Of a DNA stretch of 64,000 bases, positions 1 through 7,765 are shown piece by piece. Made by a program: the position numbers and the translations under genes. This DNA is from an uncultured Paracoccaceae bacterium (GTDB lineage: Bacteria; Pseudomonadota; Alphaproteobacteria; Rhodobacterales; Rhodobacteraceae): positions 434,001-498,000 of the forward strand of contig CANKZJ010000001.1 of NCBI GenBank assembly GCA_947488605.1, given 5' to 3'. The notes below the pieces were generated by a model. The model worked only from the letters and a program-made list of their open reading frames with translations, was not told where the DNA came from and made no database searches. Every line of letters begins with the position of its first letter. The stretch's first letter is position 1.

Positions 1-466
1 CGTATCGACCAAGGTCAAGATCAATCAGATCAAACGTGCCTGTCGTCGCTTCACCACGCGGTGGTCCCGTTTGGATCAACGCGGCGGGGATATGGCGCGA
101 TTCTGACAAGAGAAACCAACATATCTGACCAACATGCGTCCCGGTCGTCAGGTGGATATGATACCTCTCACGATCTTCATCAAATCCATAGGTTTGCGCG
201 AAATCGAAAAGCTTGGCGTAAACCTCTTCCAGATCCCACGGATCATCCATGTCCATGCGATGAAGGATCACCTCAGTTTCCGGTGAGGCCAGCGCGATCT
301 CAGCTTTCAGTGCATGGGCGACACGGCTGAATTTATTGTCATACAGAAGCTCCAGACGGTCGACGGCGAAGCCATCAACCTGACAAAGGCTCAGGGTCGG
401 TTTCCAGCCCCCCCTTTTGCCACGATCAAGCTGGGTGCCAAGAAATCCAAGAACGACGTTACGCAC
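1..466 (-). CDS. rtcR: RNA repair transcriptional activator RtcR, N-terminal part (runs off the window)
   Basis: RtcR is a sigma-54-dependent activator of RNA repair genes; its N-terminal CARF-like domain senses RNA ends and releases a AAA+ module. Translating the complement from a GTG at 466 gives an uninterrupted frame to base 1 that contains the family landmarks VVLGFLGTQLDRG, LSLCQVDGF, RLELLYDNKFSRVA, PWDLEEVYAKLFDFA and HLTTGTHVGQICWFLL. About 155 codons are visible, all within the sensor domain; the AAA+ and helix-turn-helix parts lie outside the window. A TTG at 478 is an alternative start. The gene is divergent from rtcB, which is the usual arrangement. Family assignment comes from remembered sequence similarity, without a database search. 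Confidence 0.9.
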   Translation of the reverse strand, partial: MRNVVLGFLGTQLDRGKRGGWKPTLSLCQVDGFAVDRLELLYDNKFSRVAHALKAEIALASPETEVILHRMDMDDPWDLEEVYAKLFDFAQTYGFDEDRERYHIHLTTGTHVGQICWFLLSESRHIPAALIQTGPPRGEATTGTFDLIDLDLGRY

Positions 467-643
467 AGAACGATCCAAAACAATAAAATACGATTATTAG
501 ATATCGTACTTGGTTGAGCTCATCAACGCAAACCCAATCTAAATATCATAATATCAATGGGTTATGTAGAATTCACTTTTATCTTTGGACCAATATCAAA
601 CTCTGCGAAAACTGATCCACCGAAAGAGAGCAAGCAAAGCAAA

Positions 644-722
644 CGGATGAATTCGCATCCGGAAAAGCAGCGGATTGGGCGTATTCTCAATCCGCTGCGT
701 CACAACCGTCACCCCACTGGGG
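644..722 (+). promoter_or_regulatory. Three consecutive hairpins in the rtcB leader
   Basis: Three perfect inverted repeats follow each other upstream of rtcB: 644-649 with 656-661 (6 bp, loop of 6), 667-677 with 688-698 (11 bp, loop of 10), and 712-715 with 719-722 (4 bp, loop of 3). The middle stem is strong. The last arm ends 23 bases before the rtcB ATG. No U-run follows, so this is not a standard terminator. A structured 5' leader or a small RNA made from the leader are both possible. No -24/-12 (sigma-54) element with the usual spacing was found between 467 and 745. Confidence 0.5.
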
Positions 723-745
723 AGTAATGACCAAAGGATAGAACT

Positions 746-2158
746 ATGGAAGACCTGACAATAACGCGTTTGACTGGCCGTGATTTGAAAAGCTGGGGGC
801 ACCTGCCAGGGCCACAATTCCCTGACATGTTGGAGCGCGCCAATCAGATGCAGGACGACGGCGTTGATGTTGCAGCCATTCGCGCGAAATTGGCATCAGA
901 AATTCCGATCCCACCTGAGCATGTTGAATTGCACGAGGATGGCGCGGTCACCTTTGACGAGAACTTGATCCCTGCCGATGCGGATGAAGAAGCAAACCTC
1001 CTCAAAGTACGCGAAACGATGCGTGCGGTCATGCGGACACCGACGGTTATTGGCGGGGCAATCATGCCCGATGCCTGCCCGGCAGGTCCTATCGGGACAA
1101 TTCCTGTTGGTGGCGTCGTCGCGACACAAAACGCGATCCATCCTGGAATGCACTCAGCTGACATCTGTTGCTCGCTTATGCTGACAGATTTGGGTGACGC
1201 AGATCCTGCGACCGTTTTGGACGCAGCATCCAAGGTCACGCATTTCGGCCCCGGTGGGCGGCCTCAAGGGCAGCGCTTCACTGTATCGCTTGATTTGTTG
1301 GATGCCTTTCGCACCAACCCATTCTTGAACAACGCGAAGACCATTCGCGCCGCGCAAGAACAGATGGGGACGCAGGGTGATGGGAACCATTTTCTGTTCG
1401 TTGGTCGGTCGCGTTCAACGGGTCATACGACTTTGATTACACATCACGGTTCACGTGGCCCAGGTGCAAAGCTCTATAAGGCTGGGATGGAGGTTGCGGA
1501 GAAATACCGTCGCCGTCATTCGCCCAAAACCTCGAAGCAGAACGCTTGGATACCCGCTGACAGCGACGACGGGCGCGCCTATTGGGATGCGTTGCAGATC
1601 ATTCGGAAGTGGACAAAGACCAACCACAACTCGATCCATCAGGCAACGATGGAAGCGTCAGGGGCGTCCGCAGGTGAAAGGTTCTGGAATGAACATAACT
1701 TCGTCTTCCGGCGCGGTGATACCTATCTGCATGGCAAAGGTGCGACACCCGGGTGGTCTGGGTTTGCAGCAGACGCTGACCCGCAAGGGCGCACCATCAT
1801 TCCGCTGAACATGGCGGAACCGGTGTTGATTGTTCGTGGCACGGACGCGCCTCATGCCCTGGGCTTCAGCCCACATGGTGCGGGGAGGAACTGGTCGCGG
1901 ACAGAGCACATGCGCAGGTTGGGTGCAAAGACCGCAAATGAGGCGTTGATTGAGGAAACGGTTGGTCTTGATGTGCGCTTCCATGCAGGCAAGGTCGATG
2001 CGTCTGAACTGCCGTCAAGCTACAAGCCGGCAGCTGCGGTTTCGGCCCAAATAGAGTCGTTCGGTTTGGCCGAGATCGTCGATTGGATTGATCCTTATGG
2101 GTGTATCATGGCGGGAGACATGCCTCGCTTCATACGTCGACCAAAAGGTCGTACTTAA
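746..2158 (+). CDS. rtcB: RNA-splicing ligase RtcB
   Basis: RtcB joins RNA 2',3'-cyclic phosphate or 3'-phosphate ends to 5'-OH ends, using GTP and Mn2+. The 470-residue protein keeps the metal and guanylylation residues expected of the family: HSADICCS near residue 136-143 (Asp and Cys ligands), GDGNHF near 211, HHGSRGPG near 232, EHNFVF near 315 followed by KGATPGW, and HGAGRNWSR near 376, whose His is the predicted GMP-accepting residue. The DICC form differs from the common DIGCG form but keeps the Asp-x-x-Cys spacing. It is probably controlled by the divergent RtcR. No rtcA cyclase gene follows; the gene ends in a strong terminator and the next kilobase has no clear gene, so this looks like a stand-alone ligase unit. 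Confidence 0.93.
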   Translation: MEDLTITRLTGRDLKSWGHLPGPQFPDMLERANQMQDDGVDVAAIRAKLASEIPIPPEHVELHEDGAVTFDENLIPADADEEANLLKVRETMRAVMRTPTVIGGAIMPDACPAGPIGTIPVGGVVATQNAIHPGMHSADICCSLMLTDLGDADPATVLDAASKVTHFGPGGRPQGQRFTVSLDLLDAFRTNPFLNNAKTIRAAQEQMGTQGDGNHFLFVGRSRSTGHTTLITHHGSRGPGAKLYKAGMEVAEKYRRRHSPKTSKQNAWIPADSDDGRAYWDALQIIRKWTKTNHNSIHQATMEASGASAGERFWNEHNFVFRRGDTYLHGKGATPGWSGFAADADPQGRTIIPLNMAEPVLIVRGTDAPHALGFSPHGAGRNWSRTEHMRRLGAKTANEALIEETVGLDVRFHAGKVDASELPSSYKPAAAVSAQIESFGLAEIVDWIDPYGCIMAGDMPRFIRRPKGRT

Positions 2159-2166
2159 GCAAATGG

Positions 2167-2200
2167 AAAGGCCCAAGCTCTGTGGAGCTTGGGCCTTTCT
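2167..2200 (+). terminator. Rho-independent terminator of rtcB
   Basis: A 14-bp perfect stem (2167-2180 with 2185-2198) with a TGTG loop begins 8 bases after the rtcB stop codon. The right arm ends in TTT and the tail reads TTTCT. It would isolate rtcB from the sequence downstream. Confidence 0.85.
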
Positions 2201-3253
2201 GCATGAAGAACGGGGTTTAGGTGCAAATAGTATGGAGAAAACATATAGGCGCTGGGAGAACTCTCTGCCAAGTCGGTGCCAGAACGCCTGTATATGATGC
2301 GCCAAAGCAGCCGCTAAAGCGATTTTAACCAAGGTCTGTAAAGTTCGCGATTTATGCGTTCGCTTGTAACGCAGACAAGGTCCGCTTTCACTGTTGACTG
2401 GAAAGTGCGCCTACCAAGACGTGGTCCGATTCCGATGAGAGGGGGTTGCCACCACCCCTGCCCCAAGCCGACCTTCAACTCACTAACTCTTTGATGGCGC
2501 GGCAAAGGTCAAATGACTACGTCCCGCTGCACGGTTGGTGAAATCCCGAGACCGCTCCAGAGCCAACGTTCATCAGTTTGACAAAATTCACACAACCACC
2601 AAACGCCCGATAGAGCGCGCCATAACGCGATTTCATGTTGCACACATAGTGCTACAATGAACACACTATTCCTATTGATCGCGCAATACGGCACCCACGC
2701 AATTGTGCTGCAGAAACCGTCTGCCCGAACAATTTCTCGCATCTGACACTCGCTAAATTCTTGCAGAAAATCGACGCAGGAGACATCAGTCTGCCGCTGG
2801 CACGTCCGGGGCGAGCGGCCTTGCACGATTATCAATCATTGCCGATGAGATAGGCTGCGCGACATCTTCCCTACTATTTTTTTCATCAAGACCCTTAAGC
2901 CTTTCGTCTTGGACACCTCCGAACAAGACAACACCACTGCGATCCCGATCTTTTACAAGCGAGCATAAAAAGCTGTCGTACCTCGCCCAAAAGGTTCCTC
3001 AAAATTAGCACAATTCTTACAATTCCGGCCGAAATGATCACCATATTTGCAGGCAAAATGGTCAAACATTCTGAATACTTTCTCTCTCCGAGCAGCATGA
3101 TCTCTGATCCATGCAAATTCCCGCAAAAGGCACCGAGTAGAGCAGTGTCGAATTGATCTGATCGCTTAGACGGCGATGCAAGGGAGTGGCAACGCTAGCA
3201 AAACCAATCAAAAATGTATGACACCATTAGCCGCAGCAATGATCGCCTGACCA
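2201..3253. other. About 1 kb without a recognisable gene
   Basis: The open frames on the minus strand at 2314-2505, 2509-2835 and 2895-3116 have no recognisable motif, no convincing ribosome binding site and unusual composition (many Cys and Trp in the second). They may be chance frames or decayed gene remnants. I see no insertion sequence ends, tRNA or repeat here. Confidence 0.5.
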
Positions 3254-4174
3254 TTAACCGGCAAAGCGCGGTTCTGGGAGGCCGCGAATACCTAGACCTT
3301 TGACGACGAAGAGGCTTCCCGCGAGAAACTGTGGCTTCTCTTGCTTGGCAAACATGTCGTGCACTGCAGGGTGCTTCACACGCGCCATTGAGGTGACATA
3401 CAACTCATCGAGATTATCCCCACCAAACATTACACTGGTGATGTTCTTAACCGGCATTCCGATGCGGCGCTCGACACTTCCGTCAGGCGCATAACGCACC
3501 AGATCTCCGCTGATCAGCTGCGCATTCCACATGTACCCTTCGGCATCAACGGTTGACCCATCAGCGACACCTTCATCGTCCTTGGTGGTCGCATGGACAC
3601 GTTTGTTGCTCAGGTTGCCGCTATCAATATCATAATCATATGCCCAAAATTCTTCGATGAACGTGTCCGCGATATAGAAAGTCTTATCGTCCGGGCTCCA
3701 GCATGGTCCATTCGTGCACATCAATCCTTCTTCGACCTGCGTGACCGACAAATCCGGATCAAGCCGCCAAAGACCACAGTTACGCAGTTCTTCCTTATCA
3801 TCCATGCCGCCCGCAAAGAAACGTCCGCGACGGTCTACCTTGCCATCGTTGAGCCGGGTTCTCGTGATCTCTGCATCAACCTTTTTGATCAGCTCAAGCT
3901 CAATCTTGTCGCCTTCAAAATGCATGAAATAAAAACCATCGGCCATCGCAGCAACAGCACCCCCGTTCTCACGCAGTGCCATCGCCCCAATGTCGTTCGC
4001 CAGATCCCAGCTTTCGACTTTTCCAGTTTTGGGGTCCATGCGCCATACGGCCTTCTTGCCTAGACGCGGCCCCGTACAATCAAGCCAATACAGCCGTCCT
4101 TCGTCGACGTCCCAGACTGGTCCCTCGCCCAAATGGTTATTGCATTCCAGCACACATTCGATGGTCAACGACAT
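3254..4174 (-). CDS. SMP-30/gluconolactonase family lactonase
   Basis: This six-bladed beta-propeller family opens sugar or other lactones using a divalent metal. The 306-residue protein shows the typical N-terminal LGEGPVWD, with the Glu that binds the metal, then YWLDCTGP, RLNDGKVDRRGRFFAGGM (with the conserved Asn-Asp-Gly), TNGPCWSPDDKTFYIADT and DGSTVDAEGYMWNA. All are signatures of the family. The start at 4174 is preferred over an upstream ATG at 4219 because AGGAG precedes it at about 10 bases and the alignment-like core begins immediately after it. It is transcribed away from the dehydrogenase operon at 4383 and shares its control region, so it probably serves the same pathway by hydrolysing a lactone intermediate. 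The substrate cannot be read from the sequence. Confidence 0.88.
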   Translation of the reverse strand: MSLTIECVLECNNHLGEGPVWDVDEGRLYWLDCTGPRLGKKAVWRMDPKTGKVESWDLANDIGAMALRENGGAVAAMADGFYFMHFEGDKIELELIKKVDAEITRTRLNDGKVDRRGRFFAGGMDDKEELRNCGLWRLDPDLSVTQVEEGLMCTNGPCWSPDDKTFYIADTFIEEFWAYDYDIDSGNLSNKRVHATTKDDEGVADGSTVDAEGYMWNAQLISGDLVRYAPDGSVERRIGMPVKNITSVMFGGDNLDELYVTSMARVKHPAVHDMFAKQEKPQFLAGSLFVVKGLGIRGLPEPRFAG

Positions 4175-4220
4175 CTTCAAGCTTCTCCTGATTTTGGCAC
4201 AAAACGCGTGCCGGGCCACG

Positions 4221-4250
4221 TTGACAGAACGTTAATCGATAATCTAAAAT
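4221..4250 (+). promoter_or_regulatory. Predicted sigma-70 promoter of the dehydrogenase operon
   Basis: TTGACA at 4221-4226 and TAAAAT at 4245-4250 are separated by 18 bases. The spacer holds the GntR-type operator at 4231-4244, a placement typical of repression. A small inverted repeat, CGGGTGATCAACCCG, follows at 4258-4272. Confidence 0.6.
4231..4244 (+). promoter_or_regulatory. Predicted operator 1 for the GntR/FCD regulator
   Basis: GTTAATCGATAATC lies between the -35 and -10 of the plus-strand promoter and also upstream of the divergent lactonase gene. Its complement, GATTATCGATTAAC, matches the site at 22647-22660 in 13 of 14 positions and shares the core GATTATCGAT with the site at 20786. 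Confidence 0.65.
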
Positions 4251-4382
4251 AGATCAACGGGTGATCAACCCGCCCGGAATCAAACGCGACGGGCAGCCAC
4301 CTGCAGACGAACGCCCTGATCGACGAGGCTCGCTTTATGCAAGCGACGTTGGTCAAGACCGCTAGATTTAAAGGAGATGCAG

Positions 4383-5453
4383 ATGACTGCACCGAACGGC
4401 ATGATGGATGCGCTTGTTCTCAAGGGACCCCGTGATTTTGAAATTCAAGAGGTACCGATTCCCTTGCCAGAGGGTGACGAGGTCTTGTGCAAAGTCGACA
4501 CAACATTCATTTGCGGCACCGACCCGCACATCATTCAGGGGGATTTTCCGGGATTCTGGCCTCCAGCCTTTCCCTTCATACCGGGGCATGAATGGTCAGG
4601 GACGGTTGTGGATGCGGGCCCCAAAGCCGCTGCACTGGGATGGGTGGAAGGCGACCGTGTTTGCGCAATATCGCATGTTGGCTGTGGCTACTGCCGCAAC
4701 TGCATGACGGGGCGCTACAATATTTGCCTGAACTACGGTGATCTCGACAAAGGGCACCGCCAGCACGGCCATATCACCCCCGGCGCCTATGCGCAGTATA
4801 TGCGTGCTTCGGTCAAGAGCCTTTACCGTATTCCTGACGACATGGACCTTGAATATTCGGCCTGCGTCGATCCACTTAGTATCGCGCTCTATACCGTCAA
4901 TCGGTCGCGGTTCGAGCCGGGCGATGATGTCTTGATCATGGGCACGGGGCCTCAGGGACTAATGGCGCAGCTTTGTGCGCAGGCGATGGGTGCGGGCCGG
5001 GTCATCATTGCCGGTAGCGGAGAGCGGCTGGACCTTGCGGTCAAACTCGGTGCGATCGGGATCGATTATCGCAAGAATGATGTGGTTGAAGCGGTGAAAG
5101 ATTTGACGGGCGGTCTGGGTGTAAAGCGCGTGTTGGAATGCGCTGGCACGGCAAAGGCCATCAATCAGGCCTGTCTCGCTGCATCTAAAGGCGGCGTTGT
5201 CTCGATGATCGGCATTCCACACGAAGACCCTACCCTGCCGATCAAGCGCATGGTCCTTGATGAGGTCGAGGTTGTTGGCAACCGGGCCAACCCTAACACC
5301 GCCGAACCTGCCATCGCGATGATGAGTTCAGGGCGCGTCGACCTGAAGCCCCTGTTAACCCATAAGTTCGCGCTGTCAGACTTTGCCACAGCATTGGACA
5401 TGTATGAGGGACGCAAAGATGGCTCGATGAAGATCGCGATCAAACCAAATTAA
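4383..5453 (+). CDS. Zinc-dependent alcohol dehydrogenase (MDR superfamily)
   Basis: It is predicted to oxidise a secondary alcohol or polyol with NAD(P)+. Family features of the 356-residue protein are the catalytic-zinc Cys in FICGTDPH, the GHEWSGTV motif, the four-Cys structural zinc loop CGYCRNCMTGRYNIC, the Rossmann glycine motif MGTGPQGLMAQ, and a C-terminal segment typical of threonine/sorbitol dehydrogenase-like enzymes. The start is the ATG at 4383: GGAG at 4373-4376 gives 6-base spacing, whereas the upstream ATG at 4377 would abut it. It is the first gene of the plus-strand operon, 63 bases ahead of the beta-keto acid cleavage enzyme gene, and may make the keto group that the next enzyme needs (inference). 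Confidence 0.9.
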   Translation: MTAPNGMMDALVLKGPRDFEIQEVPIPLPEGDEVLCKVDTTFICGTDPHIIQGDFPGFWPPAFPFIPGHEWSGTVVDAGPKAAALGWVEGDRVCAISHVGCGYCRNCMTGRYNICLNYGDLDKGHRQHGHITPGAYAQYMRASVKSLYRIPDDMDLEYSACVDPLSIALYTVNRSRFEPGDDVLIMGTGPQGLMAQLCAQAMGAGRVIIAGSGERLDLAVKLGAIGIDYRKNDVVEAVKDLTGGLGVKRVLECAGTAKAINQACLAASKGGVVSMIGIPHEDPTLPIKRMVLDEVEVVGNRANPNTAEPAIAMMSSGRVDLKPLLTHKFALSDFATALDMYEGRKDGSMKIAIKPN

Positions 5454-5516
5454 TCGCCCTACGAGGGGGGTGGCCGTCCCGCCCCCGCCCCGTGCAACTC
5501 TTCGAAAGGCTCGAAC

Positions 5517-6461
5517 ATGACACAGCCCACAGCGCATTCCGGCAAAGTCATCATCACCTGTGCCATCACTGGTGCGATTCACACACCTTCAATGACACCG
5601 CACCTACCGATCACACCAGACGAGATTACAACAGAAGCGATTGCGGCCGCCGAGGCCGGAGCCGCTATACTGCACCTGCATGCGCGGCACCCAGAAACCG
5701 GGCAGCCGGATCAGACCCCGGAAGGTTTTGCGCCTTTCTTGCCGCGCATCAAACAGGGCACCAATGCTGTCATCAACATCACCACCGGCGGCAGTCCCTA
5801 TATGAGCGTCGATGAGCGCGCGGCACCAGCCGCACAATATCAGCCAGAGGTGGCATCGCTAAATATGGGGTCAATGAACTTTGGCCTTTACCCGATGCTT
5901 AAGAGATTCAAAGAGTTCAAATTTGACTGGGAGCGCGCGCACCTTGAAGGCTCACGCGATCTGGTGTTCCGCAACTCGTTTCAAGACATCGCGTATGTTC
6001 TCAAGACCTGCTATGGAAACGGCACGCGTTTCGAGTTTGAGTGCTACGACACCTCGCATCTTTACAACCTTGCGCATTTTGCTGATCGCGGCCTGGTGAA
6101 AGCGCCGTTTTTTGTGCAATCGGTCTTTGGCTTGTTGGGTGGAATTGGCGCGCATCCGGAAGATGTCATGCACATGAAACGGACTGCTGACCGGCTATTC
6201 GGGTCTGACTATCGCTGGTCGGTTCTGGGGGCTGGGGCAAATCAGTTGCGGGTCGCGGCACAAGCTGCCGCATTGGGTGGCAACGTCCGCGTGGGGCTGG
6301 AAGACAGCATTTGGATCGGCAAGGGGCAACTTGCCGCGTCCAATGCAGAACAGGTCACAAAGGTGCGCCAGATCATCGAAGGGCTGGGGCTGGCGGTCGC
6401 AACCCCAGATGAAGCCCGCGATATACTTGCACTTAAGGGCGGCGATCAGGTCGCGTTCTAG
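5517..6461 (+). CDS. Beta-keto acid cleavage enzyme (BKACE, DUF849)
   Basis: BKACE proteins condense a beta-keto acid with acetyl-CoA to give acetoacetate and an acyl-CoA; the founding member is 3-keto-5-aminohexanoate cleavage enzyme of lysine fermentation. The 314-residue protein has the family's CAITGAIHTPSMTPHLPITP opening, the metal-binding LHLHARHP near residue 48, INITTGGSP, and GLEDSIWIGKGQLA near the C-terminus. The ATG follows a purine-poor stretch with a weak ribosome site. Its stop is 5 bases before the CoA-transferase A start, so the three genes are surely co-expressed; acetoacetate made here would be the natural substrate of that transferase. The R-group specificity is unknown. 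Confidence 0.92.
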   Translation: MTQPTAHSGKVIITCAITGAIHTPSMTPHLPITPDEITTEAIAAAEAGAAILHLHARHPETGQPDQTPEGFAPFLPRIKQGTNAVINITTGGSPYMSVDERAAPAAQYQPEVASLNMGSMNFGLYPMLKRFKEFKFDWERAHLEGSRDLVFRNSFQDIAYVLKTCYGNGTRFEFECYDTSHLYNLAHFADRGLVKAPFFVQSVFGLLGGIGAHPEDVMHMKRTADRLFGSDYRWSVLGAGANQLRVAAQAAALGGNVRVGLEDSIWIGKGQLAASNAEQVTKVRQIIEGLGLAVATPDEARDILALKGGDQVAF

Positions 6462-6466
6462 ATCAG

Positions 6467-7120
6467 GTGAAAAGCACACTTTCTCCTCAAGAAGCCGTGG
6501 CACTCATCCCTTCGGGGGCGCGGATCATGATCGGCGGTTTCATGGGCGTCGGCACGCCTGAGCGGTTGATCGACGCGTTGGTGGCATCTGGAAAGACTGA
6601 TCTGACATTGATCGCCAACGATACTGCAATGCCGGGCAAGGGAATTGGCAAACTAATCACTGCGCGTGCCCTCTCGCGCGTGATCACATCACATATCGGA
6701 CTGAACCCAGAAACGCAGGACCAAATGAATGCGGGCACGCTGGACGTTGATCTTGTTCCGCAAGGTACGCTGGTGGAATGCATCCGCGCCGCCGGGGTGG
6801 GCCTCGGTGCGGTCGTCACCCCTACAGGTATCGGAACACCCGTTGCAGAAGGTAAAAGGACACTGGATTTGAACGGCAAACACTATCTGGTTGAGCTGCC
6901 TATCCATGCCGACTTTGCCCTGATCGCTGCACGACAGGCAGACTATGTGGGCAATCTCGAATACGCTTTGACGGCGCAGAACTTCAATCCAATCATGGCA
7001 CTGGCCGGAAAAACCGTCATCGCCGAACCCGATACGATCGTTCCCGTGGGCATGATACCACCTGATGCGGTGCGTACCCCGGCAACCCTTGTCGACCACT
7101 TGATCCGGAGGGCGCTGTAA
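6467..7120 (+). CDS. 3-oxoacid CoA-transferase, subunit A
   Basis: It is the alpha subunit of a succinyl-CoA:3-ketoacid or acetate-type CoA-transferase, which activates acetoacetate produced by the preceding BKACE. The glycine-rich motif MIGGFMGVGTPERLIDAL near residue 22 is the family signature, and the length of 217 fits AtoD/ScoA. The start is a GTG at 6467 with an AGG just upstream. The stop codon TAA is followed directly by the ATG of subunit B. The acid that donates or receives CoA cannot be decided from sequence. Confidence 0.93.
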   Translation: MKSTLSPQEAVALIPSGARIMIGGFMGVGTPERLIDALVASGKTDLTLIANDTAMPGKGIGKLITARALSRVITSHIGLNPETQDQMNAGTLDVDLVPQGTLVECIRAAGVGLGAVVTPTGIGTPVAEGKRTLDLNGKHYLVELPIHADFALIAARQADYVGNLEYALTAQNFNPIMALAGKTVIAEPDTIVPVGMIPPDAVRTPATLVDHLIRRAL

Positions 7121-7759
7121 ATGGATTCCAAAGAGATCATCGCGCGCAGGGTAGCAAAAGAGGTTCAGCCCGGAACGCTTGTCAATCTGGGGATTGGCCT
7201 GCCGAGCCTGGTGGCGACCTATTTGCCCGCAGACCGGGGTGTGTTCTTTCAATCGGAAAATGGTGTGATCGGTCTTGGCGCCCGCCCACCCGAAGGCATG
7301 GAGGACCCAAACCTGACCGATGCCGGAGGCGGTTTTGTGACCGCCGTTCCGGGGGCTGCCGCGATTGACAGCGCGATGAGCTTTGGCCTGATCCGCGGCG
7401 GTCATATTGATCTGACGGTCTTGGGTGCACTGCAGGTCGACGCGGCGGGGCATTTGGCCAACTGGATGATCCCGGGCAAACTGATACCGGGCATGGGTGG
7501 CGCGATGGACCTTGCGACCGGAGCCAAACGTGTCATCGTCGCGATGCAGCATTGCACTGGCGGGCGTAGCAAGATCGTGACGCGCTGTGACTTACCGCTG
7601 ACTTCTGTGCGGCCCATTGACCTGATTGTCACTGAGTTGGCTGTTTTCGCTGTCCGCGATGGGGCGCTAATGCTGACCGAATGCGCTGATGGCGTCAGTC
7701 TAGATCAGGTTCGCGACCGGACAGATGCCTCATTTGAGGTCGGTTCCAAATTGGGCTGA
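7121..7759 (+). CDS. 3-oxoacid CoA-transferase, subunit B
   Basis: This beta subunit carries the catalytic glutamate in FQSENGVIGLGARP (Glu near residue 46), the conserved ENG motif on which the gamma-glutamyl-CoA intermediate forms. GIGLPSLVA near residue 24 and GGAMDLATGAKRVIVAMQH are also typical. The length of 212 fits ScoB/AtoA. It ends the plus-strand operon: its stop lies 6 bases from the stop of the convergent hydroxylase gene, with no room for a terminator between them. Confidence 0.93.
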   Translation: MDSKEIIARRVAKEVQPGTLVNLGIGLPSLVATYLPADRGVFFQSENGVIGLGARPPEGMEDPNLTDAGGGFVTAVPGAAAIDSAMSFGLIRGGHIDLTVLGALQVDAAGHLANWMIPGKLIPGMGGAMDLATGAKRVIVAMQHCTGGRSKIVTRCDLPLTSVRPIDLIVTELAVFAVRDGALMLTECADGVSLDQVRDRTDASFEVGSKLG

Positions 7760-7765
7760 GGCACC

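Noticed and set aside
61-517. Plus-strand open frames at 61-330 and 314-517
   Set aside because: They are antisense to the clear rtcR reading frame on the minus strand.
467-745. Sigma-54 promoter for rtcB
   Set aside because: Every GG in the region was checked for a GC 10 bases further on; none fits.
6689-7552. Long minus-strand frame of 287 codons
   Set aside because: It lies wholly within the CoA-transferase genes, which have clear motifs, and has no recognisable feature itself.
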